Both the position numbers and the translations under genes were made by a program. From Saccharomycopsis crataegensis (lineage: Eukaryota; Ascomycota; Saccharomycetes; Ascoideales; Saccharomycopsidaceae), in assembly GCF_037102585.1 (NCBI RefSeq), contig NW_027043822.1:521001-585000 (forward strand): 64,000 bases of DNA, read 5' to 3'. Under the pieces are notes generated by a model that was given only the letters and a program-made list of their open reading frames with translations, did not search any database and was not told the DNA's origin. Below, one piece after another: positions 19,017 to 29,295 of this stretch; position 1 is the first letter of the stretch; every line of letters begins with the position of its first letter.

Positions 19017-19997
19017 TTATTTTTCATCTGCCTTGGATTTACTAGTAGTTCTAGTACCTTCTTTCAAAGCGATCAATTGTTTGGATCTGAAAGCTTCGTA
19101 GTGAACGACAGCGGTGGTTTCGATTAAATCTTGCAAATGAGTTCTGGTCAAGAAGTCTCTCAAGTAGACAAACTCACACTGCGACACATCTTCAACGTTG
19201 ATAGCACCCCATCTAGTTCTTCTTCCTCTGACAACTTTACCATCGATTGTGATTTCCTTTTCTGAGCCAACAACAGCAAATGGGATCAAAGATCTGATTT
19301 CGCTATTTAAGTTCTTTTCTTCCTCTAATAAATCTTCCGAGTCATATGGGTAAATATTGAAGTTATGGTAAGCAAATTCATCTTGTAAAATCTTTTTGAA
19401 CTTTGCCTTTTCTTCCATAGTCAAAGAATCTGCCTTTGCAATGATTGGAATAACATTAGCGTTTTCACATAATCTTCTCAACACCGCAATGTCTAAAGGT
19501 CTCAAGCCATGGCCATTTGGTTGAATAAAGTACAAAACAGCATGGACTCTAGTATCTTTGATGTATCTTTCTCTTTGCGCAGTTAATTCTTTTCTTAAGT
19601 ATTGGGAATGTTGCTTTTTGATATACTCAATAATTGGTTCCCAACATCTGTCATTATTAACTTGATCACCAAAACCTGGAGTGTCAATGCAGTTTATGTT
19701 CAATTTCACGTTATCTTCATACAAAGTGTGGGAGGTCACCTTAATCTCAGAAGTCTTTTCAATAGGGACATCGGCAGATTTTCTTCCAGAAGATTCAGTT
19801 AAGTGAGAGGCAAACAAAGTATTAACCAAAGTGGTTTTCCCAAGACCTGAATGACCAACAACCATGATATTAAATTGGAAACCTCTCTTTAATAAACGAT
19901 GTTCAATTTGGTTTGTGATGGTACTGAAACCAACATAACTCTTTGGTTGAAATGGTTCAGGAACGTCTGAAGTAACTGGAGCAGTAGTAGTGGCCAT
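19017..19997 (-). CDS. CDC10: Septin Cdc10
   Basis: The product is 326 residues, the short septin without a long C-terminal coiled coil. After a 17-residue variable N-terminus comes the polybasic alpha-0 region (YVGFSTITNQIEHRLLKRGFQ). The GTPase domain follows, with P-loop GHSGLGKTT (residues 48-56), DTPG (105-108) and AKAD (187-190). Next comes the septin unique element, including RWGAINVEDVSQCEFVYLRDFLTRTHLQDLIE. Cdc10 occupies the centre of the septin octamer at the bud neck, and filaments recruit morphogenesis and checkpoint factors. That is relevant to Swe1, encoded 33 kb away. Identity to Saccharomyces Cdc10 is high throughout. Confidence 0.97.
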   Translation of the reverse strand: MATTTAPVTSDVPEPFQPKSYVGFSTITNQIEHRLLKRGFQFNIMVVGHSGLGKTTLVNTLFASHLTESSGRKSADVPIEKTSEIKVTSHTLYEDNVKLNINCIDTPGFGDQVNNDRCWEPIIEYIKKQHSQYLRKELTAQRERYIKDTRVHAVLYFIQPNGHGLRPLDIAVLRRLCENANVIPIIAKADSLTMEEKAKFKKILQDEFAYHNFNIYPYDSEDLLEEEKNLNSEIRSLIPFAVVGSEKEITIDGKVVRGRRTRWGAINVEDVSQCEFVYLRDFLTRTHLQDLIETTAVVHYEAFRSKQLIALKEGTRTTSKSKADEK

Positions 19998-21067
19998 CTT
20001 GTTGATATGCTTATATTATATATTACGTGGTAACCTAGCAAAAACTGAATATATGTGATCAATAAAATTAATGAACGTTCAGGTGTTACCTAGAATCAAT
20101 AAATGGGATCCAACAAATATAAGACGCTCAAAAGGTGTAATAAACCTGCTAGAATTGGCTGGTACAATCTTCTCTCAACCTTCTGTGTTCTATGTCTGTA
20201 GTTTTTTTTTTCTGTTTTATTTTCACTAACGTGTCTGAAATTTCCTGGCACAAAAACGGCAGACACCTCACAACATACATACATAGCACAACATACACAT
20301 ACGGTAACATGCATGTGATAATTGCAATTATCATGAAGAACATGAGAAACAATCATTGGTTTTCAACGAAATATATGATATATCAGACAAAATTTCAGTC
20401 CCAAAAAATAAAAAACTCAAAAATCCAATTGTTACTTGAAGCAAAAGATGATTTGTCAGTATATCAAGCGTGCAGTATACCACAACATATTAATCTTATG
20501 ATTTGAGGACGACGTAGTTCAACCATATCGTGATAGCTTTGGGGAGATTGTGACAAATTCCAATGTTATAAATAAGCACCATAATAGCAGTGAATGAAAA
20601 AATTATTAAATATTTTCGACCGATATTGATTCAAGATAGCTTTTATCTAGGTAATTCATCCTGGAGTACACTGTAAGTTACTTCAATAAAAATTGAGGTG
20701 ATACTAATCTACAGAGGGTTTCAAAATACACACCTCTAGGACTGAACAACCAGCCTCTTGCAAACTTCACACATTTAGGACCATGAAAAATAGTTTGATG
20801 TTATATGTGGGCGAGAATGTGACTTACATGTACAAAAAGGGAATTATTCAAAAGAAATAAGGTTCCAATAGAATCATGGCAGTCGAGGCTCAGGCTAGGG
20901 AATTTTCACAGAAAATACCCACCCACAATACTAGGTAACAAGGGGAGTTGATGATATATGATATTGCTTTCTGCTGGGTGCAAAACTAAAAAATATTTAC
21001 ATTTCCTTCAAGAAAAAGACAAAATTAACCAAAATTCGTATTCTACCTACTGTAATATACAACAACA
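19998..21067. other. CDC10 promoter and BRX1 downstream region (1.07 kb)
   Basis: No gene is supported. Frames at 20192-20506 (plus) and 20096-20356 (minus) overlap each other on opposite strands, are AT-driven and show no family resemblance. The region is long for a spacer between two minus-strand genes and presumably holds the CDC10 upstream control region. Confidence 0.5.
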
Positions 21068-21958
21068 CTATTTTTTCTTGAATAAAGCTTCATTAGACAA
21101 TGGATCAACCTTCAAAACATTTTCTCTCTTTTTGATCTTGTTTTGGAGGGCTGAATCTTGTCTGGACTTGGCTTGTTCAGCTTGTTGATTCTTAAGTTGA
21201 GCTCTAACAACATTAGGGCTAACAAACTGCTTGTTTTCAAATATCTTTGGACCACAAAAGGCACCTTCTAGTATAACGATTGGGGTTAAAACAGCTCTTG
21301 GACCAATTTCCACCAACTGGATTTCATCATTACTTAATTTTTCATCCAAATCATCGTTCTTTAAATCGCTACCAACAACTTGCTCATTGATTTGATAATT
21401 TCTAATCCAAATCTTTCCATCAACAATACTGAAGGTCATGACATGATCTATAAATGGTTTAATCTTTCTGGAAGTTGGTGGTACTCCAAAAGTATGAATC
21501 AATATTTCCTTGGTTAACTGCATAGCAATGTTTTCGTCAAATGATTTGTCAAATGATAAAACTGGTCTTGAACCCTTCAAACAGTTACCAGTGAAATTTA
21601 ATTCATCAAGGGTGCTCATATTTTGAACAAAAAACTTCAAACTTGGACCATTTGGGGATTTGGTCAACCAGAGATACAAATCTTGATGTTTCTTGGTTTC
21701 AAAGTAGGCAATATTGTTACAGTTATACAATTCAGCAACTTCATTAAGTTCAAATAAATTCTTTTTGGAACCAATTTTGGCTTGCTTCTTCGAATGTGGC
21801 ATCAAAGCGTGCAAGTCATTGATCAAATGTCTGTGTCTGTAAGTGACCCCTCTAGAGGAGATGATCAAGACTTTCTGCCTGTTTATGTGTTTCTTTCTAT
21901 CATCTTTGTTTGAGTTAGCGCCGGAGCTTTTTGATAGAGCTTTGTAAATTGAGGACAT
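21068..21958 (-). CDS. BRX1: 60S biogenesis factor Brx1 (Brix domain)
   Basis: The product is 296 residues. The Brix domain spans about residues 28-235: RQKVLIISSRGVTYRHRHLINDLHALMPHSKKQAKI, NNIAYFETKKHQDLYLWLTKSPNGPSLKFFVQN, GSRPVLSFDKSFDE, then PPTSRKIKPFIDHVMTFSIVDGKIWIRNYQ. The basic C-terminal tail is typical. Brx1 binds 27S pre-rRNA with Ebp2 in early pre-60S particles in the nucleolus. The upstream region carries an RRPE-like word at 22029-22037, in keeping with ribosome-biogenesis control. Confidence 0.96.
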   Translation of the reverse strand: MSSIYKALSKSSGANSNKDDRKKHINRQKVLIISSRGVTYRHRHLINDLHALMPHSKKQAKIGSKKNLFELNEVAELYNCNNIAYFETKKHQDLYLWLTKSPNGPSLKFFVQNMSTLDELNFTGNCLKGSRPVLSFDKSFDENIAMQLTKEILIHTFGVPPTSRKIKPFIDHVMTFSIVDGKIWIRNYQINEQVVGSDLKNDDLDEKLSNDEIQLVEIGPRAVLTPIVILEGAFCGPKIFENKQFVSPNVVRAQLKNQQAEQAKSRQDSALQNKIKKRENVLKVDPLSNEALFKKK

Positions 21959-22373
21959 GGTTAATTATTTAAATAATTAAAATATCATCTATAGAACCAC
22001 TAGATAATAACAAGAAAAAAAAAATTTCAAAAATTTTCTATATTCTAAGATGCCATAACCCGGCGAACAGTCTACAAAATTATTTTACATTCACCTTAAA
22101 TAGGTTATTATGCCAAAAATAACAAGCAAATTCGCAAAATTAATAAGATTTTTGACTATATTTATATATCGATATTTATAATTGAGATATGTTAATTAAC
22201 TAGAATATATACAAGCCCTTGTAGCCCCAACTACTTGATATGAGATGATAGTTGCTAGCAAATGTGCGGGCTCGTAACATTTTTTTAATTACCATGCTTA
22301 CTTTCTAATATAATTTCTGCGACAAATATCTTGTACCATCATTACTACAAGACAATTTGCCACACTGGTAAAC
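21959..22373. promoter_or_regulatory. Divergent promoter of BRX1 and the SHE10-like gene, with RRPE-like motif
   Basis: AAAAATTTT at 22029-22037 (followed by C) matches the RRPE consensus and lies about 70 bases upstream of BRX1. I do not see a full PAC (GCGATGAG) partner. The rest is AT-rich, with a TATATATCGATATTTATA stretch near 22160. Confidence 0.45.
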
Positions 22374-25300
22374 ATGGCGCGGATTTCTTACAAAAAGTTT
22401 TTTCTTTTCCTACTATTAGGGAACTTGTTTCTATTCTCATTTCATGATGCTAAACTGAATTTTAACAAAAACTCCTTAGTACTTGAATTTCAGGAATGTA
22501 TAAGTTCTAATCCTACATTCATAGACTTGAGAGATAAATATGAAGGATATGTGCAAATCATAGAAGATAGTACATGTTATTCATACATTTATACCGGCTA
22601 TTCTATGATCTACGAAAAAGCTCATTACCAGAATGAATTATTTAATGAGAAAGTCCTTGCCCCAGTGAACCAACATTTGGTTGATCCGATCAAAACTAGT
22701 GTCTATGAAGCTTGGAAATCAAATTATCAAAAGTTCATCAAACCAGTCTTGATATGGGTTGTGAACCATTACGAAAAGTATCTTTCACGCCATGTTGACA
22801 TTGCAAAATCTTACCTTGATGATCTCTATCTCATATTATCGCCTCACGTCAGAAAGTACAGTAAAATTGCTGCTGCTCAGAGCAAATCATCTTTGACAAA
22901 AATTTATGAAAAGGTCTCATACAATTGGAATTTATATGTTGCTCCATACTTAAGGTTTGTCAAATATTATGTTCTTGAGAAATTCTGGAGGGCATTTATT
23001 AATTTGAGGATATCTTATTACGTGTCTCTATTACCTACTTTCAAGAGATCAATCTACCACTTTAATCATGTGTTAATTCCTTCATATTATAATAAGATGA
23101 GGACCCAAGTCACACATAATTTGATTCCAAGTATTCAAGGCAAGTTTTATGAGCTCGTGGAATCTTTCCAAACCTATTTTAAGAATTTATTTACAGTTTA
23201 CATTTATCCAAGGGTTTTGTATTATGCTAGATTAATTGAAACTCCGGTTAACTATTATGCTGGACTTGCTGTTCAGAAGGTTCTCTTATTTTTCCAAAAA
23301 ATTGTCATCCCATTAGGTGTTAAATCTTTGTTCGCTCTTAAGTCTCTTGTTTCGAAAATTATTTTCGGTTATTTGAAACCAGCTTTGCAGTGTATCTGTG
23401 AAAATGTTCAACTGTTATTTGGACCTTATTACTTGAATGATAGAGGTGAAAATTTAATTGTGGAATTTTTTCTTCAAATTTACTACGGCTTCATTAATGC
23501 GTATAATGGCGTTGTCGGAAAGTACTATGAGTTCTTGACTTCTGACCCCTTGGATGAAGAGATTGATAGATTGTCTGCTTTATTGACTAAATATGCTATG
23601 TCAACATATGCTGCGGGTCTCGGAACTGCCACGGCGTTTTCTTTCGCGACCTCCGAACCTTATACAACTTCCTCAAGTCTTGATAGTCTAGAAACCGCTA
23701 AATTCCTTAAGAGTGACTTAGATTCAAGTTTAACCCCTGTTGAAAAACAAATTCAAACTTGGCAAGAAGTGGTTTCTAGTACTTTTGATAGTGTTATCGA
23801 AGATTTTCAGGGTGAATTTTTGAAATTTGAGGAGAACTATGTTCAAGAAAATTTCAAACCGTTGTTGGAATCTAATCTCAGAAATCTTAATGATTATATC
23901 AATAAAGGCTACATGAAAATACAAAAATCCATTCGCGAAATTGACTCAGCAGATATCTTTTTGAATAAAGAAAACTTCATAATTAACGCCGATTCTTTAA
24001 AGGAACCAAAATCTAAATCCCAAAATGAAGATTTGAAGTACTTTAAGACAGAGTATCCTGATGATGCCATTGATTCATATGGATTGAATTATGATAATTA
24101 TTTGGAACTTATTGATGAGATCTCTTATATGAATGACTTAGGTTACAACAACTCTTTGCTCTATAAAGCCAAAAATGACCCTGATTTTGAAGACAGGGAA
24201 TTCTTTTTAGAATATGTTATCGCTGGTGTTGACATAGAGGCATCATTTGGTGAAGTCTACGGTTTAGAGGATGAACATAATGTTAATAAATTTACATTAC
24301 TCTCGCCTGGTGAATATATTATTACCTCAAGTTTATTAAAAAGAATTACTTTAAGCAATAATAATAGAAATGTTATCAAAAAAGTGGATAGAAAGACCGT
24401 TAGAGAGCAGTTCTCAGAGGCTAGAGGTGGTATTGAGCAAAAAGGAGAAATTATGAAGAGTGTTATTGAAAACGGATTCTATGAAATTTTAGAAGAATTC
24501 AATAATTTGAAATTCAGAAATTTGGAAATTTTTGAAGAATTTAGTGATATACTCTTGGATGAATGGGATAAAAAGTTTGTGGAATATCTTGAAAGAGATT
24601 CTACCGCATCTAGTGACGATGATGGAAGTTTCTTATTTGATATTGACTCGATTATCGAGCCTGCGGCTGAAGGAACCCAGGATTCTCAAGAAATTGTTAA
24701 TTTCTATGAGTCAAAAAAGGATTTGTACGAATCGGAGCTTGAGAAAAAGAAACAGAAGAAGATCAAAATTCACCATGCTAAGAATTGGAAGAATTTCAAA
24801 GAGTTCTACAAAATTAAGGAAACTTTATCGGAAACCCGTAACAAGCTTAATGAATATCAACCTAATTTACAACCTGCGCATGATATTGCTAGCCAGATAG
24901 ATAAAGTTGTCGGGATTCTTATGTCTGAGTCTAATCAATATTTGGATATTCTAAGAGCACAAGCCAATTTGGCTTTTCAATTCCGTGAAGAATTTGAAAA
25001 GAATGAAAGAATTAGAAGATATTATAAATTCAATGGTTATCCGACCTTGAGTGAAGAAGAAATTAGACAAGAAAAGGAGAGACAAAAAAAATTAATTGAG
25101 GATAAAGAAAGCATCAATGAATCTGTTAAAAAGCTGGAAGAGGAAAGAAGAAGAATGCTCACAGTGCTACTTGATGGTAAACCTGATGACGAGGAGTACA
25201 TTCAAGCAAAGCTCTCCAGGCCAAAAGACCCCGAGGAAATAATTTCCGAATTGGAGTCTGACAATATTGAATATTATTATGATGATGACGGCTATTATTA

Positions 25301-26045
25301 CGATGGATTTGAGATCTATGATGCGCCTGAACAAATTGTCACCAAGTTTATCGTTGTCAACGACGAAGATGGTAGTGAACATACATCAACAGAAAGTGTA
25401 ACTTTTGCTACTACGGAAACTCCGGAAGCAGAAGCACAAGCCGAAACGAATTTTGAGTCAGAGGTTTCTATTTCAAATATTGAAGATTTGAGCCAAACTA
25501 TAGAACCGGAGAAAGAACAGGAAGACTCGGAAGCTATTGGTGATTTATTGAAGGAAGAAGAACCAAGTCAGGCAGTTTCAGAATTTGACGAAACAGTCTC
25601 TGAAACTGTGGATGGCACTCATGAACTGGAAGAATCTCAAAAGACTGTAACCAGCCCTCTTGAAAACAGTAGTGAAGCTGTCACTATTGGTGGTTATCAA
25701 GCTTCTGCTGCTGTGGAAAGGATAGAAAACAATGCTGATGAAAATACAGAACTTGGAACTGATACTACTTCTTTCGAATCAGAAAGTGCTGGTAACCATA
25801 CTCATAGTAAGTTAGGGATTGCTAGCGAGGATTTAGATTTGGATATTTCAATTGAGTCTACAGAAGTTCCAGCCGTATCAACAGAAGTTCCAACTGAGTC
25901 AATGAAAGTTCCAATTGAGTCAACAGAAATTCCAAACGAGTCTACTGAAGCTCCAACCGAGGCAGTTCAAATTGCAGCCAAGTCAACCAAAATTTCAACC
26001 AAGTCTTTCGACACAAATGAAGAAAACTCCAAGTCTTTAGATTGA
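22374..26045 (+). CDS. She10/Osw7 family protein, greatly enlarged
   Basis: The product is 1223 residues and begins with a signal peptide (hydrophobic FFLFLLLGNLFLFSF, residues about 9-24). The N-terminal third is rich in aromatic Tyr/Phe and resembles the She10 pattern of spaced tyrosines and 'P.Y..Y' elements. Two blocks match Saccharomyces She10 well by eye: VREQFSEARGGIEQK with EIFEEFSDILLDEWDKKF (about residues 685-740), and KNWKNFKEFYKI with YLDILRAQANLAFQFREE (about 800-875). She10 and Osw7 are involved in outer spore wall formation. She10 has about 577 residues, so this protein is about twice as long. The C-terminal 300 residues are acidic and repetitive, including five 7-residue STEVPxE-type units. 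I am fairly sure of the family and unsure of the orthologue. Confidence 0.75.
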   Translation: MARISYKKFFLFLLLGNLFLFSFHDAKLNFNKNSLVLEFQECISSNPTFIDLRDKYEGYVQIIEDSTCYSYIYTGYSMIYEKAHYQNELFNEKVLAPVNQHLVDPIKTSVYEAWKSNYQKFIKPVLIWVVNHYEKYLSRHVDIAKSYLDDLYLILSPHVRKYSKIAAAQSKSSLTKIYEKVSYNWNLYVAPYLRFVKYYVLEKFWRAFINLRISYYVSLLPTFKRSIYHFNHVLIPSYYNKMRTQVTHNLIPSIQGKFYELVESFQTYFKNLFTVYIYPRVLYYARLIETPVNYYAGLAVQKVLLFFQKIVIPLGVKSLFALKSLVSKIIFGYLKPALQCICENVQLLFGPYYLNDRGENLIVEFFLQIYYGFINAYNGVVGKYYEFLTSDPLDEEIDRLSALLTKYAMSTYAAGLGTATAFSFATSEPYTTSSSLDSLETAKFLKSDLDSSLTPVEKQIQTWQEVVSSTFDSVIEDFQGEFLKFEENYVQENFKPLLESNLRNLNDYINKGYMKIQKSIREIDSADIFLNKENFIINADSLKEPKSKSQNEDLKYFKTEYPDDAIDSYGLNYDNYLELIDEISYMNDLGYNNSLLYKAKNDPDFEDREFFLEYVIAGVDIEASFGEVYGLEDEHNVNKFTLLSPGEYIITSSLLKRITLSNNNRNVIKKVDRKTVREQFSEARGGIEQKGEIMKSVIENGFYEILEEFNNLKFRNLEIFEEFSDILLDEWDKKFVEYLERDSTASSDDDGSFLFDIDSIIEPAAEGTQDSQEIVNFYESKKDLYESELEKKKQKKIKIHHAKNWKNFKEFYKIKETLSETRNKLNEYQPNLQPAHDIASQIDKVVGILMSESNQYLDILRAQANLAFQFREEFEKNERIRRYYKFNGYPTLSEEEIRQEKERQKKLIEDKESINESVKKLEEERRRMLTVLLDGKPDDEEYIQAKLSRPKDPEEIISELESDNIEYYYDDDGYYYDGFEIYDAPEQIVTKFIVVNDEDGSEHTSTESVTFATTETPEAEAQAETNFESEVSISNIEDLSQTIEPEKEQEDSEAIGDLLKEEEPSQAVSEFDETVSETVDGTHELEESQKTVTSPLENSSEAVTIGGYQASAAVERIENNADENTELGTDTTSFESESAGNHTHSKLGIASEDLDLDISIESTEVPAVSTEVPTESMKVPIESTEIPNESTEAPTEAVQIAAKSTKISTKSFDTNEENSKSLD
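25857..25961 (+). repeat. Five 21-bp tandem units encoding STEVPxE
   Basis: Within the C-terminal part of the She10-like gene, five in-frame 21-base units encode STEVPAV, STEVPTE, SMKVPIE, STEIPNE and STEAPTE. The units have diverged at the nucleotide level, so the array is not freshly expanded. Confidence 0.85.
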
Positions 26046-26574
26046 GTTTGCCAAAAAGAGAGAAAAAAAAATCTTAGATAAGAGGAAACTGTCAGCGCCT
26101 TTAAAGAGAATTCTGTTGAAGGAACATCCTACGGCGGTGCCAACTTCCCAATACCACAATCTGTTTGATTTTTATTTTTTGTTTTTTTATTTACCGCTGT
26201 CACTGTTATTATTGTATCATTACCTTTATTTCTAACTATTCTGCTTGTTAATTGATGCTTGTAATTATATAGTCAACCCACTGTAAATGTCAATCAATAT
26301 ATATAATAAACTGGAAAAAATCAGAAATCGCACCACTCAATTGTTGAAATAGCAAGCTTGTTCCTAATAGTTGTCACACTTGGATAGTGGTTCAACTAAC
26401 AGCCTTTAAATTGTGATATTGCCTGTACACTTGTATTAAAAACTTTTTGAGCGTGGCTCATGATATATCATGACTATAGTCATTCCATGTTCACTCAAGT
26501 GTTCGCGCAGGGTAAATCTTTAGTACGCGCGCGTTCTTTATATTTTCTTTATTTTTTTTTTCTAGTGATATCGA
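26046..26574. other. Spacer between the She10-like gene and VPS72
   Basis: This region of 529 bases holds a T-rich 3' region at 26160-26220 and a promoter part before VPS72 with the palindromic word ACGCGCGCGT at about 26524-26533. That word resembles but does not equal an MCB (ACGCGT). No gene is seen. Confidence 0.5.
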
Positions 26575-29019
26575 ATGCCATTTGACCCAAGAATTCAAGG
26601 CCAGAGGCAATCAAAACATTCACCTATAATGCCTTTAGAGGAGTCCGAAAGTTTGATTGCAACTCGAAGCAGAAGATCTAATGCTGGATCAAGATTGAAG
26701 TCTCTTCTTCAGGCTGAGGAAATCTTGAACTATGATGAAGATGATGAAAACGTTGACTTATTGTTCCAAGAGAATGAAAGTGATGATGAATTTAGCTTAA
26801 ACGATGAATCCAATGATGAAGAAGACGGGGAAGTGGAAGAAGTGGAAGGTGATGATAACGAAGAAATGGAAGAAAATGAAAATAGAGATGACAAGGAAAA
26901 AGAAGGGCGAATTGGTACTGGAAATAATCAACAGCCGAGAGGTACTAAGAGACAGTTAGAACATGAAAATGATGGGGAGTATGATTCAGATCAAGTATTT
27001 AGTGATTCAGATGAGAGCTCAAGTGAAGAAGAACAGGATACAGGTGAAAAAGAATTACAGAAGCAAGAACGTCTAAAGAAACGGAAAGATGCAAAAAAGA
27101 AGCACGCATCCTTTAAAATCAATGGCCCTAAAAAAGAAAGCTTAACAAATAAGAAACAGAAAAAGAGTCTAGATGATAGAGTCTCAGCTGATTCTTTAAT
27201 GTCAGAGACTCGTCGCTCATCCACAAGAAGATCAGCAGTCCAGAATAAAATTGAATTGGTGAACAAATTGAAAGAATCTGAAAAACGAAAAGCATCAATG
27301 AAACCAAGGCTACAAAAGGAAGTCCATATTATGACTCAAGAAGAAAGATTATTGGAAGCGGTTGAAACTGAAAGGCAGAACGTGTTATCATTGACCCAAT
27401 TTCGAGAACAAGAGATCATCAAGAAACAAAAAAGATCTCAAATGATGTCAGCCAAAAAGGAGTTAGTAAACGTGGTACGATTTTTTAGTAACATACATTA
27501 TGTTACTGCGGAAGAAGAGGCAGAAGAATTGAGAATCTTGAAAATACAAAACAAGAAAAAGGATAAAAGAGGAAGAAAATCAGAGAAGCAGAAGCAAATA
27601 GAACTAGATGAGTTGAAAGCGGAAGAAGAATTTAGAAAGCTACAAGAAAGAGGAAGATTGATTGAACTAGGTAAAACTCTAACAGAAATTGAGGAAATTG
27701 AAAGAAATAGAGAAGCTGAAATGTTAAGAAGACGAGAGGAAGAGGAAGCTGCGAAATTAAAGAAAGAACAAGAAGAGGAAGCCGCGAAATTAAAGAAAGA
27801 ACAAGAAGAGGAGGCGACGAAATTGAATAAAGAACAGGAACAGGTCGAAGGAAAAGGAAAGGATAACACAGTAAAAACTGAGGACATTGCCGAAGAGAAC
27901 GATGCCAAAGACGAGGGAAATGGAAATCAAGTGGATTTCAAAGATCAGAAAAACATTCCTATTCATCCAGAGGCTGAGAACTTCATGGGAGATAAGGATC
28001 ATTCCATGATGGTTGATACTGAAAGCAGAGAAAACAAGAACAAAGAGGACGCTGGTTTAGATAAAGAGAATGATGAAGCGATGTTGGATGAAAAGGAAAA
28101 AGATGTGAATATGGCAGCTGAAGATCTCAAAGATGGAACTTCAAAAATGCTCGACGAGAAAATAAAAAGTGAAGAACATGATGAGAAACTGGACGCCTGC
28201 TTAGAAGAGGAGAAACTACTTGAAGCTAATACGAGTACTGAAGTGAAGGCGAGTGATACAAAACATGAACCAATTGAAATTTCCAAAGAAACGGAAACGG
28301 AGAAAGGAGCTGTAGATGATCGAGGAGAACTAGATAATGAGAAAAAAGTATCGTTTGCTGACAATATTCTTACGAATTTGCCAGAACTAGAGCCTCGCAA
28401 GCATGAAGGTCCAGCTCTCAAGGTGTTCAGAGATTATTTGATTTTAGAGAATTTTGAGGATCCTAAAGAGCTTTCAAACCCGAAAGAAGTTAAGTTAATG
28501 ATACTTGGGCCACAATCTCTTTGGCCTGCACAGCGTCGCTCCAATAAAGTTGAACGTATTATACACATCAAGTCTTCCTCCGCTACTGATTCTCAGCTTG
28601 TAACAACCAGTAAGAGCGATCTTTTTATACCTTATGCTGAGCTTAAACATAGCGAATTTGAAGAGCTAGCAAAGTTTCCCAGACTTGGTGTCACCGAAGA
28701 TATTGGCAAATTGGATAATGAAAATGATACCAAGGAAGAGGCAGTGAAGGAGATCAATATCAACACTCCTGCCCCATCATCTATTTATCTACCAAGTGGC
28801 CAGCGGAAGACCTGTTTCATTACAGGCAAACCTGCATTGTATTTTGAGCCTCGAACTGGTATTCCTTACAATAGTGTTGAGGCGTATAAGGTTATTGACA
28901 GGATCAAACAGGGTGAATTTTCTTGGTGCACATTCGAAGATGGCAAAGGTGCTTACGTATTTGCAAGACACGGTGAACCAAGAGCAGCTAAGGGTGTGCC
29001 TCCTGGTTTTTTGGATTAG
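26575..29019 (+). CDS. VPS72: SWR1 complex subunit Vps72/Swc2 (YL1 family)
   Basis: The product is 814 residues. The N-terminus has the YL1 H2A.Z-binding region: RSRRSNAGSRLKSLLQAEE followed by long Asp/Glu tracts (about residues 30-120). The C-terminal YL1_C domain occupies about residues 740-805 (RKTCFITGKPALYFEPRTGIPYNSVEAYKVI, then GEFSWCTFEDGKGAYVFARHG). Swc2 binds H2A.Z-H2B and promotes its exchange into promoter nucleosomes by Swr1. The protein is close to the Saccharomyces length (about 795), but its middle (about 380-610) is a very charged Glu/Lys stretch with three exact-length 11-residue repeats. This low-complexity part gives long antisense frames that are not genes. Confidence 0.95.
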   Translation: MPFDPRIQGQRQSKHSPIMPLEESESLIATRSRRSNAGSRLKSLLQAEEILNYDEDDENVDLLFQENESDDEFSLNDESNDEEDGEVEEVEGDDNEEMEENENRDDKEKEGRIGTGNNQQPRGTKRQLEHENDGEYDSDQVFSDSDESSSEEEQDTGEKELQKQERLKKRKDAKKKHASFKINGPKKESLTNKKQKKSLDDRVSADSLMSETRRSSTRRSAVQNKIELVNKLKESEKRKASMKPRLQKEVHIMTQEERLLEAVETERQNVLSLTQFREQEIIKKQKRSQMMSAKKELVNVVRFFSNIHYVTAEEEAEELRILKIQNKKKDKRGRKSEKQKQIELDELKAEEEFRKLQERGRLIELGKTLTEIEEIERNREAEMLRRREEEEAAKLKKEQEEEAAKLKKEQEEEATKLNKEQEQVEGKGKDNTVKTEDIAEENDAKDEGNGNQVDFKDQKNIPIHPEAENFMGDKDHSMMVDTESRENKNKEDAGLDKENDEAMLDEKEKDVNMAAEDLKDGTSKMLDEKIKSEEHDEKLDACLEEEKLLEANTSTEVKASDTKHEPIEISKETETEKGAVDDRGELDNEKKVSFADNILTNLPELEPRKHEGPALKVFRDYLILENFEDPKELSNPKEVKLMILGPQSLWPAQRRSNKVERIIHIKSSSATDSQLVTTSKSDLFIPYAELKHSEFEELAKFPRLGVTEDIGKLDNENDTKEEAVKEININTPAPSSIYLPSGQRKTCFITGKPALYFEPRTGIPYNSVEAYKVIDRIKQGEFSWCTFEDGKGAYVFARHGEPRAAKGVPPGFLD
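27739..27837 (+). repeat. Three 33-bp tandem repeats in VPS72
   Basis: Units at 27739-27771, 27772-27804 and 27805-27837 encode EEEAAKLKKEQ, EEEAAKLKKEQ and EEEATKLNKEQ. The first two are nearly identical at the DNA level, so copy number may vary between strains. The unit is a charged helical segment. Confidence 0.9.
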
Positions 29020-29295
29020 CGAGTTATATTTTGTATTTATTTACTTTTGTATTATATGATTGTTTTTTTCTTTATATATATGGTTTTAATGGTTATACAT
29101 AGGATTCGATTATTTGGTGCTATTTTCACGCATGTGTATTTAAGAGCATGATTTTACCCAAAAGGACAACTACAATTGGCCTATGCTGTCATTAGTAAAA
29201 GCGAATGCATTATAATGGACCTATTTCTAAAAAGATTGTAATACGTTTATTTGTATAAATTGAGGTATATTTTATAAACAAATATAATTCCCTCC

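Noticed and set aside
20096-20506. Overlapping frames on both strands upstream of CDC10
   Set aside because: They are mutually antisense and low-complexity, and match no family.
27498-28421. Long minus-strand frames over VPS72
   Set aside because: They are shadows of Glu/Lys-rich codons and give Ser/Phe/Leu low-complexity translations.
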